This document shows, piece after piece, positions 50,733 through 58,614 of a DNA stretch of 64,000 bases. The stretch covers positions 41,163 through 105,162 of the forward strand of contig QZEE01000012.1 in the NCBI GenBank assembly GCA_009917445.1. Direction: 5' to 3'. The translations under genes were made by a program, and so were the position numbers. Below the pieces are notes generated by a model. It was not told where the DNA came from. It saw only the letters and a list, made by a program, of their open reading frames with translations, and searched no databases. Origin of the DNA: a bacterium D16-76 (GTDB lineage: Bacteria; Bacillota; Clostridia; Oscillospirales; Acutalibacteraceae). Every line of letters begins with the position of its first letter. The first letter of the stretch is position 1.

Positions 50733-50890
50733 CAAGGCCGCGGGGCTCTGGTCTCGCCTGCCGGCTCGGTCGGTTGCTGGACGCGTGCCACTGGCACGCA
50801 GCAACCCCGCCCCCGCCAAAGGGGGCGACCCCCTTTGGAAACCCACGCTTTGCTTCTCGCGTTTGGGGTGGGCGCTGGGCGGTGGGGGAG
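50733..50890 (-). repeat. Composite R1/R2 repeat with nested unit
   Basis: Minus orientation. 50738-50810 contains GCGGGGCTC...GCAACCCC: the R1 GGGGC hairpin opened by a nested unit whose complement contains CCGACCGAGCCGGCAGGCG followed by AGACCAG. 50806-50890 is R2-like (complement GAAGCAAAGCGTGGG, TCCAAAGGGG, CCCCTTTGGCGGGGG). It fills the first half of a 333-base gap; the rest holds only the promoter at 50976. Confidence 0.65.
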
Positions 50891-50975
50891 GGGCCGCGCC
50901 GGAACATTTTGCTTTTTGTGGGCGGGCTGGTTGGGAATTTAAGGGATTCGTAAAAGATTCGACAGGGAAAACCGC

Positions 50976-51004
50976 TTTACTTTCTGGACGGATGTTGCTA
51001 TAAT
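50976..51004 (+). promoter_or_regulatory. Promoter of the zinc-ribbon gene
   Basis: TTTACT (50976-50981), 17-base spacer, perfect TATAAT (50999-51004). Confidence 0.75.
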
Positions 51005-51062
51005 AAGAGCAAGAAAGAGAAAAGCTTTCTCACAATTGGTAAATTAAAAGGAGGCAAACGTT

Positions 51063-51533
51063 ATGGGTATTTTAGACGATGTGGTCATAAACGCAAAATC
51101 CGCTGCTGAGGCGGTAAGCCGCAAGGCTGGGCAGATCGTGGATGTATCGAAGCTGCGCATCAGCGCCGCTGAGATCAACGCCGAGATTGCCAAGCGTTAT
51201 GAGGTCCTGGGCCAGTATGTGTATGAGTGCAGCCGCAGCTCTTTGGTCGCCGACCCCGAGGCTGTTGGCCAGATGACGGAGATCGACGACCTGAAAGCAC
51301 AGCAGGCCGCTATTGCTAAAGAGCTGGGCGACAAGCAGAACAAGGTGTTTTGCCCCATTTGCGGCAAGCAGAGCCCGGTTACGGCCGCGTTTTGCAGCTC
51401 CTGCGGCACAAAGTTGATCCCGGACCCGGAGCCTGTTCCCCAAGAGGCCGGCCCCGATGACGCTAAGGAAGCCGCCGAGGCCGACGGCCCCGACGCCCAT
51501 ACATCCGACATCCCGCCCCGCCAGTATCCGTAA
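51063..51533 (+). CDS. Zinc-ribbon protein of unknown function
   Basis: 156 residues: a helical N-terminal region (about 1-90, with GILDDVVINAKSAAEAVSRK and a coiled-coil-like DDLKAQQAAIAKELGDKQNK), a zinc ribbon at about 98-118 (CPICGK...CSSCGTK), and an acidic, Pro-rich disordered tail. AAAGGAGG lies before the ATG. Proteins of this build are common in clostridia near envelope genes; the role is unknown. Confidence 0.82.
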   Translation: MGILDDVVINAKSAAEAVSRKAGQIVDVSKLRISAAEINAEIAKRYEVLGQYVYECSRSSLVADPEAVGQMTEIDDLKAQQAAIAKELGDKQNKVFCPICGKQSPVTAAFCSSCGTKLIPDPEPVPQEAGPDDAKEAAEADGPDAHTSDIPPRQYP

Positions 51534-51591
51534 GCTTTTTCGGACAGGCTGAGGGGAAGGGGCCGGCCCCTTGAAGCCGCCCCATAAAAAC

Positions 51592-51632
51592 GCACCCGCT
51601 GGGACATCCCATCCCGGCGGGTGCTGTTTTTT
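51592..51632. terminator. Bidirectional terminator
   Basis: GCACCCGC (51592-51599) pairs with GCGGGTGC (51617-51624). A TGTTTTTT tract lies on the right for the zinc-ribbon gene, and on the minus strand GTTTTTATG lies on the other side for the DtxR-family gene. Confidence 0.82.
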
Positions 51633-51635
51633 GCC

Positions 51636-52001
51636 TTACATATTTACGTGCCTGCGTATGGCCTGGAAGGTCTCTTCGCTGATAACATGCTCAATGCGGC
51701 AGGCATCCTCGGCGGCCACCTGGGGGTCTACCCCCAGGGATTGCAGCCACTGGGTAAACAGGATATGCCGCTGGTAGACGCCCTCGGCAATCTCCTGGCC
51801 TTGGGGGGTCAAGGTAATAAAGCCGTCCTTATCCACCACGATGCACCCCCGTTCCCGCAGATGCTTCATGGCCACGCTAACGCTGGGCTTGCTGAATTCC
51901 ATTTCCGCGGCAATGTCAATGGAGCGCACATGCCCTCCCCGCTGCTGCAAAATGAGGATGGTCTCCAAATAGTTTTCGGCTGATTCCTGTATTTTTTTCA
52001 T
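51636..52001 (-). CDS. mntR: DtxR/MntR-family metalloregulator
   Basis: 121 residues. The winged helix (about 1-65: ESAENYLETILILQQRGGHV, then VRSIDIAAEMEFSKPSVSVA) is followed by a dimerisation domain with the metal-binding segment ERGVYQRHILF-like region (EGVYQRHILFTQWLQSLGVD), CRIEHVISEETF. It lacks the SH3-like third domain of DtxR, as MntR does. Represses metal uptake genes when Mn or Fe is plentiful. Whether it senses Mn or Fe is not decided; an iron-linked target may lie at 54479. Starts ATG 52001. Confidence 0.87.
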   Translation of the reverse strand: MKKIQESAENYLETILILQQRGGHVRSIDIAAEMEFSKPSVSVAMKHLRERGCIVVDKDGFITLTPQGQEIAEGVYQRHILFTQWLQSLGVDPQVAAEDACRIEHVISEETFQAIRRHVNM

Positions 52002-52117
52002 AGCGGCCAGCCTCCATTTTCCAATGCTTTTTTGTATTATGCATAATCCTTAGCCAGAGTTCCCGATACCCCTGCACAGCAGGGGGCGAGCGCTTCGCGC
52101 GAGAGGGATACTCCCAA

Positions 52118-52133
52118 GTGTTCGCTAGAACAC
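52118..52133. promoter_or_regulatory. Candidate operator at the metalloregulator promoter
   Basis: Perfect inverted repeat GTGTTC-GCTA-GAACAC directly next to the -10 box and covering the likely transcription start of the minus-strand gene. It fits an autoregulatory site; the sequence does not match the known MntR box, so the binding protein is unknown. Confidence 0.45.
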
Positions 52134-52163
52134 ATTATACCATATTTATATGTAGGGTTGCAA
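52134..52163 (-). promoter_or_regulatory. Promoter of the DtxR/MntR-family gene
   Basis: Minus strand: TTGCAA (52163-52158), 18-base spacer, perfect TATAAT (52139-52134). Confidence 0.72.
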
Positions 52164-52198
52164 CCCTTGAAATTTTCAAAGAAGTACCCCACGGCGGG

Positions 52199-52253
52199 CC
52201 CATTACGCGGTCCAGGGGCGTTAGGCCCCTGGCGGGGTGCAGGGGCAGAGCCC
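52199..52253 (+). repeat. R2-like short repeat
   Basis: GGTCCAGGGGC-GGCCCCTGGCGGGG followed by a GCAGGGGC-AGA-GCCCCTGC hairpin, matching part of R2. With small hairpins at 52068-52110 it accounts for most of the 385-base gap. No gene is seen. Confidence 0.5.
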
Positions 52254-52386
52254 CTGCGATCGCCCGCAACCTTACACTTCTGTTAGATTAGGCCGGTTTT
52301 GTAAGGGGAATGAAAGAAACCGGGCGGGAAAATCGCAAGGGTGGGGGTGTATACTAAGGCCAGAAAAGGGAAAGGAGGCGCGACGG

Positions 52387-53091
52387 ATGAAACGGGCGCT
52401 GCGAATCGTAAGGAATATTTTTTTGGTGGTCCTGCTGGCAGGGGTTTGCGGGGTGGGGGTGATAGCCGTGCAGGGCTATCAAATGTACACCGCCGCGCTG
52501 GAAGAAAAACCCCTGTATAAGCGGGTTGAGCAGGTGCGGGCCCAACCAGATTTCACGCCTATAGGGGAATTGCCCGAAACCTACAAAAATGCCGTAGTAG
52601 CCGCCGAAGACCACCGCTTCTACACCCACAACGGCCTGGATTTCCTGGCCATAGGCCGCGCGCTCTGGAACGACCTGTGCAGCCTGTCCTTTGTAGAAGG
52701 CGGCAGCACCATCACCCAGCAGCTGGCCAAAAACATGCTTTTTACCCAGGAAAAAGAATTGTGCCGCAAAGCTGCCGAAGTCTATGCCGCCTGGGATCTG
52801 GAGTCCAAATACAGCAAAGACGAGATTTTAGAATTGTATGTGAACAGCATCTATTTTGGCAGCGGCTGTTATTCGGTAGGGGCGGCCAGCCAAACCTACT
52901 TTGAAAAGGACGCCGCCCAGCTAAACGCTTGGGAGTGCGCTATGCTGGCAGGCATCCCCAACGCGCCGGGCGTGTACGACCTGAACATAAACCCCGACCT
53001 GGCCGCGCAAAGGCAAAAGCAGGTGGTTTCCTCTATGGTAGAGCACGAATACTTGACTGCGGAAGAAGCGGAAGACATGCTGGCCGCCTAA
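52387..53091 (+). CDS. mgt: Monofunctional biosynthetic transglycosylase (GT51)
   Basis: 234 residues: N-terminal membrane anchor (RNIFLVVLLAGVCGVGVIAV, about 9-28) and a GT51 domain. The catalytic Glu is in AAEDHRFYTHNGLDF near 73; EGGSTITQQLAKNML near 105, and the second Glu region KDEILELYVNSIYFGSGCYS near 145. Polymerises lipid II glycan strands. There is no transpeptidase domain. ATG 52387 has AAAGGAGG upstream; longer frames upstream lack a ribosome site. Confidence 0.93.
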   Translation: MKRALRIVRNIFLVVLLAGVCGVGVIAVQGYQMYTAALEEKPLYKRVEQVRAQPDFTPIGELPETYKNAVVAAEDHRFYTHNGLDFLAIGRALWNDLCSLSFVEGGSTITQQLAKNMLFTQEKELCRKAAEVYAAWDLESKYSKDEILELYVNSIYFGSGCYSVGAASQTYFEKDAAQLNAWECAMLAGIPNAPGVYDLNINPDLAAQRQKQVVSSMVEHEYLTAEEAEDMLAA

Positions 53092-53097
53092 AAAAAG

Positions 53098-53136
53098 AAC
53101 GCCCCCTGGTACCCATTACCAGGGGGCGTTTTTTAT
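53098..53136. terminator. Bidirectional terminator
   Basis: AACGCCCCCTGGTA (53098-53111) and its complement (53117-53130) form a 14-base-pair stem with T tracts on both strands. Confidence 0.9.
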
Positions 53137-53183
53137 ATTTCGATTCCGACCCGGTGCTGTGGCTGTTATACGGTTTGGGGCGT

Positions 53184-54323
53184 TTATTCCTCTTCGTCCC
53201 GGATAGAAACCGACACCCCGTTGACCTCCACGCCGTCCTCGGCGCGGATCAAAATATACTTTTTGCCGTCGATCCGCCGGGTCTCCACCAGGTGGGCGTA
53301 GTCCGCCTCCACTTTAATAAGGATGTTGGGCGTGCGCAGCTGGGTTTCCTTTTGGTCGATAAGGTTCTTCGGGCTTATTGCCTGCTCGCCAAAATCCTCC
53401 TCATACTGCTGGGCAAAGGCTGTAATCTTCTCCTCGTCCACCTCACAGTCCCGCAGCACTTCCGAAAGCACCCGCTTGGACACCACCAAAGGCTCCGGGT
53501 CCTTCTGGGCCTTGTGGTTGTCCACCATTTCCCGCAGGCGGTCCGATATGCCCTGCACCACGTCATAGTCGCACTGGTCCCCCAAAGATTCCGCTAAAAG
53601 CGTGCGGAAGGTCTCCTGCTGCACGGCGGCAGGCATGGGGGGCTCGGTACAGAAAACCGCGTCGATAAACTCCGGGTGGTTCTCGGCCGTGTTCTTGGTG
53701 TAATATAGGGCGCTGTATAGGTTGGCGCACCGGTCGTCAAAAGCCGGGAACAGGAACCCCAGCTCCGGCGGGGAAACCAGCCGCTGTACGCCCTGGTTCT
53801 CAAAAATATTTTCCGGCACGTTATAGCTCAGCACCGGCTTTGTCTCCTTAATGGGGCAGATGCTGCACAATATGTAGGAGTACACATCGTTGGAGCTGTC
53901 TGGCAGCGCGCCGCCGTCCTTGGGGCGGTAGGGGATGTCATACTTGTCGTAGGCCAACAAGATCATATAAGGCGTGTCCATAGAAAGGCACCCAATGACT
54001 TTTTCATAAAACGCCGTGGTGGCTTCCTCGTTTTTCAGCTCCGTTTCCCGCAGGGACATCAGCAGCCGGTGTTCCTCCGAATCCGCCACCTGCTGGGTGG
54101 TAAAGACAATGTCCGTCAAATTCTTGCCCAGGCTGCCGGATAGGGTGCGCTTTAACGTCGTCAAAATGTTCTCCGTCTCCTCCTGGGGCGTAGAGGCCAA
54201 AGACTGGCCAAACTGGGAGGTGATCTCCCCCTTAGCGCTTACATAGCAGCCGTGCACCTGGGTGATACTGCTTTTTTCCGGGGTAAAACGGCGGCGGATC
54301 TCGCCGATCTCTTTCTCGTTCAT
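53184..54323 (-). CDS. DUF4317 family protein
   Basis: 379 residues, soluble, mostly helical and acidic. The opening MNEKEIGEIRRRFTPEKSSI and the GCYVSAKGEI segment are characteristic of DUF4317, a clostridial family of unknown function. The C-terminal VNGVSVSIRDEEE is also typical. Starts ATG 54323; AGAAAGGACA precedes it. Single gene with its own promoter and a shared terminator at 53098-53136. Confidence 0.88.
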   Translation of the reverse strand: MNEKEIGEIRRRFTPEKSSITQVHGCYVSAKGEITSQFGQSLASTPQEETENILTTLKRTLSGSLGKNLTDIVFTTQQVADSEEHRLLMSLRETELKNEEATTAFYEKVIGCLSMDTPYMILLAYDKYDIPYRPKDGGALPDSSNDVYSYILCSICPIKETKPVLSYNVPENIFENQGVQRLVSPPELGFLFPAFDDRCANLYSALYYTKNTAENHPEFIDAVFCTEPPMPAAVQQETFRTLLAESLGDQCDYDVVQGISDRLREMVDNHKAQKDPEPLVVSKRVLSEVLRDCEVDEEKITAFAQQYEEDFGEQAISPKNLIDQKETQLRTPNILIKVEADYAHLVETRRIDGKKYILIRAEDGVEVNGVSVSIRDEEE

Positions 54324-54362
54324 ATATTTGTCCTTTCTTTGTGGTAAAATAACTGCCCTCCT

Positions 54363-54391
54363 ATTTTACCGCAAATCAGGTAAAAGTGCAA
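54363..54391 (-). promoter_or_regulatory. Promoter of the DUF4317 gene
   Basis: Minus strand: TTGCAC (54391-54386), 17-base spacer, TAAAAT (54368-54363). Confidence 0.7.
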
Positions 54392-54425
54392 ACATATTTT
54401 CTGCAAACTTCTTAAAAACGCAAAA

Positions 54426-54443
54426 GCCGCCTGCCCAAGCGGC
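54426..54443 (-). terminator. Weak terminator after the FeoB-associated peptide
   Basis: GCCGC/GCGGC stem (54426-54430 with 54439-54443) followed on the minus strand by TTTTGCGTTTTT. Confidence 0.5.
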
Positions 54444-54478
54444 CCTTGCCGTATAAGGGGGGATTCCCCTTACCCGCG

Positions 54479-54640
54479 CTATTGTTTCTTTTCCGGGTGG
54501 CAATGCCCGCTGTGGGGGCACCCGCCGCACCCGCAGGAGCACCCGCCCTTCCCGTGCCGGCGGTTGTAAATACCCCTGGCAAGAATAGCCGCGCACACCG
54601 CCGCAACCAGTATGCCAATGAGGACCGTGGGGAGATTCAT
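54479..54640 (-). CDS. FeoB-associated Cys-rich membrane protein
   Basis: 53 residues: one membrane span (LPTVLIGILVAAVCAAILAR, about 3-22) and a Cys/His-rich tail (GCSCGCGGCPHSGHCHPEKK) likely to bind metal. This is the small protein usually found next to feoB iron transporters; here no feoA or feoB is within the window. ATG 54640 has AAGGAGG eight bases before it. Its promoter carries DtxR-like boxes, which fits iron control. Confidence 0.87.
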   Translation of the reverse strand: MNLPTVLIGILVAAVCAAILARGIYNRRHGKGGCSCGCGGCPHSGHCHPEKKQ

Positions 54641-54742
54641 CCAAAAGCCTCCTTCCTTTGCTTCTTGTAGTATAGGTGCCAAGAAATGGCTTGTTTTTGG
54701 TCGGCGATTTATAGCCTGGGCCCATTTCAGGGCAGAGATTTC

Positions 54743-54758
54743 GTTAGCAATAACTAAC
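54743..54758 (-). promoter_or_regulatory. Candidate DtxR/IdeR-like operator
   Basis: Inverted repeat GTTAG-CAATAA-CTAAC just downstream of the -10 box. A second GGTTAGCC-AT-GGTAAAC copy lies between -35 and -10 (54773-54788). Both resemble the GGTTAGSCTAACC core of DtxR/IdeR iron boxes. Confidence 0.5.
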
Positions 54759-54769
54759 CTGCTGGATCT

Positions 54770-54798
54770 AGTTTACCATGGCTAACCGCATTTGTCAA
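54770..54798 (-). promoter_or_regulatory. Promoter of the FeoB-associated peptide gene
   Basis: Minus strand: consensus TTGACA (54798-54793), 17-base spacer, TAAACT (54775-54770). Confidence 0.78.
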
Positions 54799-54844
54799 CC
54801 CCATAAACCCTCTTTGCAAGATTCCCCGGCCCGCAGGTAAAAGA

Positions 54845-54867
54845 AAAAGCCGGGGGTGGCCCCGGCC
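54845..54867 (-). terminator. Terminator after thiT
   Basis: GCCGGGG and CCCCGGC form a stem; on the minus strand it is followed by TTTTTC. Confidence 0.78.
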
Positions 54868-54887
54868 TTTCCAAATCTATCTTATGT

Positions 54888-55523
54888 TTAGTTTTGTTGG
54901 GCGCCCAGGCCTAAAATCTGCTTGCCCGCAAACTGCATGAGCAAAAACGCCGCTACGCAGGTTATGGCGATTTCAGGCAGCATATAGGTGCCGTTGTAGC
55001 AGGTAGAGTAAATAATCCCCAGCTGGCTGCCCGTAAGCGAGCCCAGCCCTGGGAAGAATGTGGCCACCAGTTCCTGCATATAGCTAACCTCCATAAACTG
55101 GGCCCACAGCAGCCAGCCGGAGAGGATTGAAAAGATATACCGGGCCAGCATGGCCGCCAGGCATCCCAGGGTAAAGGCAGCGGGCTCGTTCTTGATTTTG
55201 CCCCGGAAAATACCGGCCAGGCCCAGGGCCGTAAAAGCCAGCAAATAGTCCAGAAAAATAGAACCAACCACCGTGGCCCCCGAGATGCCCTTTAAAGCGT
55301 CCAGGCCAAAAAGCAGCTCTAATACACTAAAGACAAAGCCAGCGCCCAGCCCCCATTTTGTGCCGGAGCGGTAGGCGTACAGCATTACCGGCAGCATAGA
55401 GCACAAGGTGATGCTGCCGCCATAGGGCAGGTCAAAGACCTTGATAAAGGAGAGGGCGGTGCTCAGGGCCACCAGTACGCCGCCGGTGACCAGGTTTAGG
55501 GTGCGTGCAGAGCGTGTGTTCAT
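54888..55523 (-). CDS. thiT: Thiamine ECF transporter S component ThiT
   Basis: 211 residues, six membrane spans. GGVLVALSTALSFIKVFDLP opens; the thiamine-binding PYGGSITLCSMLPVMLYAYR is at about 32-52 and ISGWLLWAQFMEVS-like aromatic segment (ILSGWLLWAQFMEV) near 135. It binds thiamine for uptake with a shared EcfAAT module that is not in the window. The TPP riboswitch directly upstream confirms the substrate. ATG 55523; AAGAAGGATGG precedes it. Confidence 0.95.
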   Translation of the reverse strand: MNTRSARTLNLVTGGVLVALSTALSFIKVFDLPYGGSITLCSMLPVMLYAYRSGTKWGLGAGFVFSVLELLFGLDALKGISGATVVGSIFLDYLLAFTALGLAGIFRGKIKNEPAAFTLGCLAAMLARYIFSILSGWLLWAQFMEVSYMQELVATFFPGLGSLTGSQLGIIYSTCYNGTYMLPEIAITCVAAFLLMQFAGKQILGLGAQQN

Positions 55524-55647
55524 AGTCCATCCTTCTTTCTAAAAAAGTGTTGGAAAAATGAAAATGCCACTTGAGGGACACCCCCAAATGACATAGAAAA
55601 ACATTCCACGCAAGCCCGGGCAAAGCCCGCCCCTGCCATATGATGAA

Positions 55648-55754
55648 ATGCTCCCTACGTCGGTATTACCCGCATCAGGTTCCTGCCTGCCACCAGGCAT
55701 AGGGTTTAAGCTCGAAGCTCCTCTCAGCTGCCCCGCAAAAGGGCGGCACCCCTA
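55648..55754 (-). promoter_or_regulatory. TPP riboswitch (THI element) upstream of thiT
   Basis: On the minus strand the conserved pieces follow in order: GGGGTGCCG, GGGGCAGCTGAGA, AACCCTA, GAACCTGAT and GGGTAATACCGACGTAGGGA. It shuts off thiT when thiamine pyrophosphate is plentiful. Confidence 0.97.
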
Positions 55755-55774
55755 CTTTCATTTTTCTGTGTCTA

Positions 55775-55803
55775 ATTGTACGGCTTTCAGCGGATTTTGT
55801 CAA
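55775..55803 (-). promoter_or_regulatory. Promoter of the TPP riboswitch-thiT transcript
   Basis: Minus strand: TTGACA (55803-55798), 17-base spacer, TACAAT (55780-55775). Confidence 0.82.
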
Positions 55804-55829
55804 GAGGGTACATGCAGGGGGCGCCATGC

Positions 55830-55902
55830 GCAAGGCCGTGGGGCTTCGCCCCACACCCCACAACCCCTTTTAAAAAAGGGGTTGACCCTAAAACTAATTT
55901 TT
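55830..55902 (-). repeat. Intergenic modular repeat R1 (short copy)
   Basis: Complement reads GTTTTAGGGTCAACCCC, the TTTTTTAAAAGGGGTTG hairpin, TGTGGGGT, then GTGGGGC-GAA-GCCCCAC and GGCCTTGC. Confidence 0.7.
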
Positions 55903-55935
55903 TTATGTTTTAGGCATTCCCCCTGCAAAAAATCA

Positions 55936-55970
55936 AGTGCAAGGCAGACCGCAGTCGTTTGCCTTGCACT
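55936..55970 (-). terminator. Hairpin terminator of the CorC-like gene
   Basis: AGTGCAAGGCA (55936-55946) pairs with TGCCTTGCACT (55960-55970), 11 base pairs, followed on the minus strand by TGATTTTTT and on the plus strand by TTTTA. It lies 160 bases beyond the CorC stop; the bases between show no gene. Confidence 0.7.
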
Positions 55971-56131
55971 TTTTATCCTATATTCGTAGACGTACTCGCG
56001 TACTTTAAGAATTTTCAACGCAGAAGATGGCAAAAATTTGCCAAAAAGACGCGGATGAACGCTTATATGAACACGCCCTGGGATGCTTTCAACGGGCACG
56101 CAATGTTTTTATCGTTTCACAAAAACGGTCT

Positions 56132-57406
56132 TTATAAAATCGACCCTTCGGCCGGCCTGCCAGGCTCAGTGGGCCGGCCCCGCACCATCACTTCCTCGGT
56201 GCGGTTAGAATCCACCCGCGCCACCGTAAAGGTGAGCCCCTGGTAGGTAAAGACGTCCCCCACAGAGGGGATGCGGTCCAGGTTCTCCAAAATCCAGCCG
56301 TTTATGGTAGAGGCTTCTGTTTCGCTGTCGATATGGAAAAACTCAAACAGGTCGTCCAGGCCTGCCGAGCAGAATACCCGGTACTCGTCCTCTTTCAGCT
56401 TCTGTATGCCCTGCTGGACCACCCGGTCATGCTCGTCCCAAATCTCGCCCACCAGCTCTTCCAGCACGTCTTCCAGGGTCACAATGCCCTCTGTGCCGCC
56501 AAACTCGTCAATAATCACCGCCATATGGGACTTGCTCTGCTGCAAAAGCTTCAGCAGCGCCGACACCTTCATAGAGGGCGGGATGAGCTCCGCGGGCTTT
56601 ACAATGCTGTCGATCTCTTCCTGGCTGTCCCACACAAAGCTGTAAAAATCTTTTTCATGTATCACGCCTACCACGCTGTCAATGGTCTCTTTGTACACGG
56701 GCAGCCGCGAAAACCCCGTAGACCGGAAAAGCCTGGCCACGTCCTCTTTGGGGGCGTCCTGGGGCACGGCCTCTACGTCTACCCGGGGGGTCATAATATC
56801 AATGGCTTCTATGTCGTCAAACTCGATCACGTTGCGCAGCATAGCGCCCTCGTCCTGGTCAATGCCGCCGCCCTGCTGGGCTTCTTCCACCAGGGTAAGC
56901 AATTCGCTGTCAGTCATGGAGTGCTCTGCCTTGACGCGGAAGATTTTGTGCAGCCCCCTTTTCAGCTGGCTGAAAAGGAAATTCACCGGCTTCAGCACCA
57001 CCACCAGTACCCGCAATAGGGGGGCAGAGAACATAGCGAAGCTTTCCGCGTTTTCTTTGGCCAGGCTCTTCGGGCTCACCTCGCCAAAAATGAGCACCAC
57101 CACCGTCATGACCACCGTTGAGGCCGTAGGCCCCGCGCTGCCCCCCAAAGCCGCCACAAACAGCACCGTGGCAATGGAGGTAGAGGCAATGTTTACAATG
57201 TTGTTGCCCACCAGGATCGTAGAAAGCAGCTCGTCATAGTTTTCCGACAGGGTGTAAGCCAGCTGGGCCTTTTTGTTCCCCCCGCTGGCCATGTTCTTCA
57301 AGCGTATGCGGTTTAAGGAGGAAAAAGCCGTCTCGGTAGCGGAGAAGTAAGCGGAAAAAGCCACAAGCCCCACTAAAATCAAAATCATCGTACTGTGACT
57401 GTCCAT
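56132..57406 (-). CDS. HlyC/CorC family (CNNM-CBS) membrane protein
   Basis: 424 residues: a CNNM/DUF21 membrane domain with 3-4 spans (about 1-190; YFSATETAFSSLNRIRLKNM near the start), a pair of CBS domains (about 205-330; MTPRVDVEAVPQD, then HEKDFYSFVW and GGTEGIVTLEDVLEELVGEI) and a C-terminal CorC/HlyC domain. Members export Mg or other divalent ions. ATG 57406 is used because it starts the membrane domain and lies 35 bases after the probable transcription start; longer frames would begin upstream of the promoter. Confidence 0.92.
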   Translation of the reverse strand: MDSHSTMILILVGLVAFSAYFSATETAFSSLNRIRLKNMASGGNKKAQLAYTLSENYDELLSTILVGNNIVNIASTSIATVLFVAALGGSAGPTASTVVMTVVVLIFGEVSPKSLAKENAESFAMFSAPLLRVLVVVLKPVNFLFSQLKRGLHKIFRVKAEHSMTDSELLTLVEEAQQGGGIDQDEGAMLRNVIEFDDIEAIDIMTPRVDVEAVPQDAPKEDVARLFRSTGFSRLPVYKETIDSVVGVIHEKDFYSFVWDSQEEIDSIVKPAELIPPSMKVSALLKLLQQSKSHMAVIIDEFGGTEGIVTLEDVLEELVGEIWDEHDRVVQQGIQKLKEDEYRVFCSAGLDDLFEFFHIDSETEASTINGWILENLDRIPSVGDVFTYQGLTFTVARVDSNRTEEVMVRGRPTEPGRPAEGSIL

Positions 57407-57446
57407 AAAAAGGAACACCACATCCTTTATAAAAAATTTTGCAACT

Positions 57447-57475
57447 ATTATAGCACATGCCTGCCGCTTCTGCAA
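57447..57475 (-). promoter_or_regulatory. Promoter of the CorC-like gene
   Basis: Minus strand: TTGCAG (57475-57470), 17-base spacer, perfect TATAAT (57452-57447). Confidence 0.78.
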
Positions 57476-57578
57476 GCAGCGTCGGGCATAAAGCCGCAGA
57501 TTCTCTATGGTTTTTGGGCAAACCTTTTCTCAAAAAAGCTTGTAGGCTCTCATGGGGGGAGCAGCCAATCCCCGCGCC

Positions 57579-58433
57579 CTACCCCTCCAAATAGGCCAGC
57601 AGCCGGGGCAGCTGGGCCCGGCAGGTGTCTACCCCCTGCTGGTAAAGGGCCCGCAGCTTTTCTGTGTCCCTCTCTGCCCGGGAGACTGTTACCGGGGCCG
57701 GTGGCCGCAGCACAAAGACCTTCCCCTGGGCTTCCAGGCGGTCCAGCTCATCCAGCTCCTGCCCATAGCGCCGGGGGGCCCGCAGCAGGGCGTTTACCAG
57801 CTGGGGATAGGCCCGGTACATGCGGGCATACAGCCGTGCCACAGGGCGGGACACCGGCCCCTTGCGGTAGCCGTGCTCCCGTGTAGTGACCACGACCACC
57901 TTGTCGAAGCCCTCCTCTAAGGCCCGCTGGTAAGGGATGGAAAGGGACACCCCGCCGTCTAAGCAGGGCACGCCGTCCACCAGCACCATGGGGGCCATCA
58001 GGGGCAGGCTGGCGCTGGCCCGTATGGCGGCGTAAATGTCCCCGCAGCGGCCCTTTTCGTGGAACAGGGGCCCGCCGGTCAGGCAGTTGGTAGAAACCGC
58101 CACGTACCGGCAGGGGGATTTATCGAAGGCTTCCCGGTCCATGGGCACCAGGCTGTCGCTGATTTCCCCAAAGAGGAAATCAAAATTAAAAAGGCTTTTG
58201 TGCAGCAGCAGGTTGCGCAGGCCCAGGTAGCGCTTGTCATTGACAAACTGCAGGTTCACCTGGGCCGTGCGCCCCGGCTGGCCCGAGACATAGTTGGCCC
58301 CTGTAAGGGCCCCGGCGGACACGCCGTACAGCCCGTCGTAGGCGATGCCCTTTTCCATCATCACATCTACGGCCCCGGCGGTAAACATGCACCGCAGAGA
58401 GCCACCTTCCAACACGATTGCTTTTGTAGCCAT
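57579..58433 (-). CDS. Patatin-like phospholipase
   Basis: 284 residues. The oxyanion-hole GGSLRCMF and nucleophile GVSAGAL (near 41-47) and the Asp of the dyad in CLDGGVSLSIPY near 162 are all present. The family (bacterial patatin, RssA/YjjU-like) hydrolyses acyl lipids. ATG 58433 is chosen with AGAAAGGA upstream. The C-terminal 90 residues are basic and helical. No clear terminator is seen after it. Confidence 0.9.
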   Translation of the reverse strand: MATKAIVLEGGSLRCMFTAGAVDVMMEKGIAYDGLYGVSAGALTGANYVSGQPGRTAQVNLQFVNDKRYLGLRNLLLHKSLFNFDFLFGEISDSLVPMDREAFDKSPCRYVAVSTNCLTGGPLFHEKGRCGDIYAAIRASASLPLMAPMVLVDGVPCLDGGVSLSIPYQRALEEGFDKVVVVTTREHGYRKGPVSRPVARLYARMYRAYPQLVNALLRAPRRYGQELDELDRLEAQGKVFVLRPPAPVTVSRAERDTEKLRALYQQGVDTCRAQLPRLLAYLEG

Positions 58434-58516
58434 TTTTATCCTTTCTGCGGCCATGCCGCTGGGTAACGCCGGTGACCTTCCATGCCCCTTTGCCGCGCAA
58501 TAGGCCTTTATCGGGC

Positions 58517-58545
58517 TTGATTTCCCCAGCTTTTCCCGCTATAAT
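58517..58545 (+). promoter_or_regulatory. Promoter of trmB
   Basis: TTGATT (58517-58522), 17-base spacer, perfect TATAAT (58540-58545). Confidence 0.75.
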
Positions 58546-58614
58546 AAAAGCCCGGCTTCTTCTGCCGGTTTTTATCAACCCAACACTATCATTTTAAAAA
58601 AGGGGCATCCCCAT

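Noticed and set aside
55648..55989. 113-residue plus-strand frame
   Set aside because: It reads through the complement of the TPP riboswitch, an R1 repeat and a terminator; not a gene.
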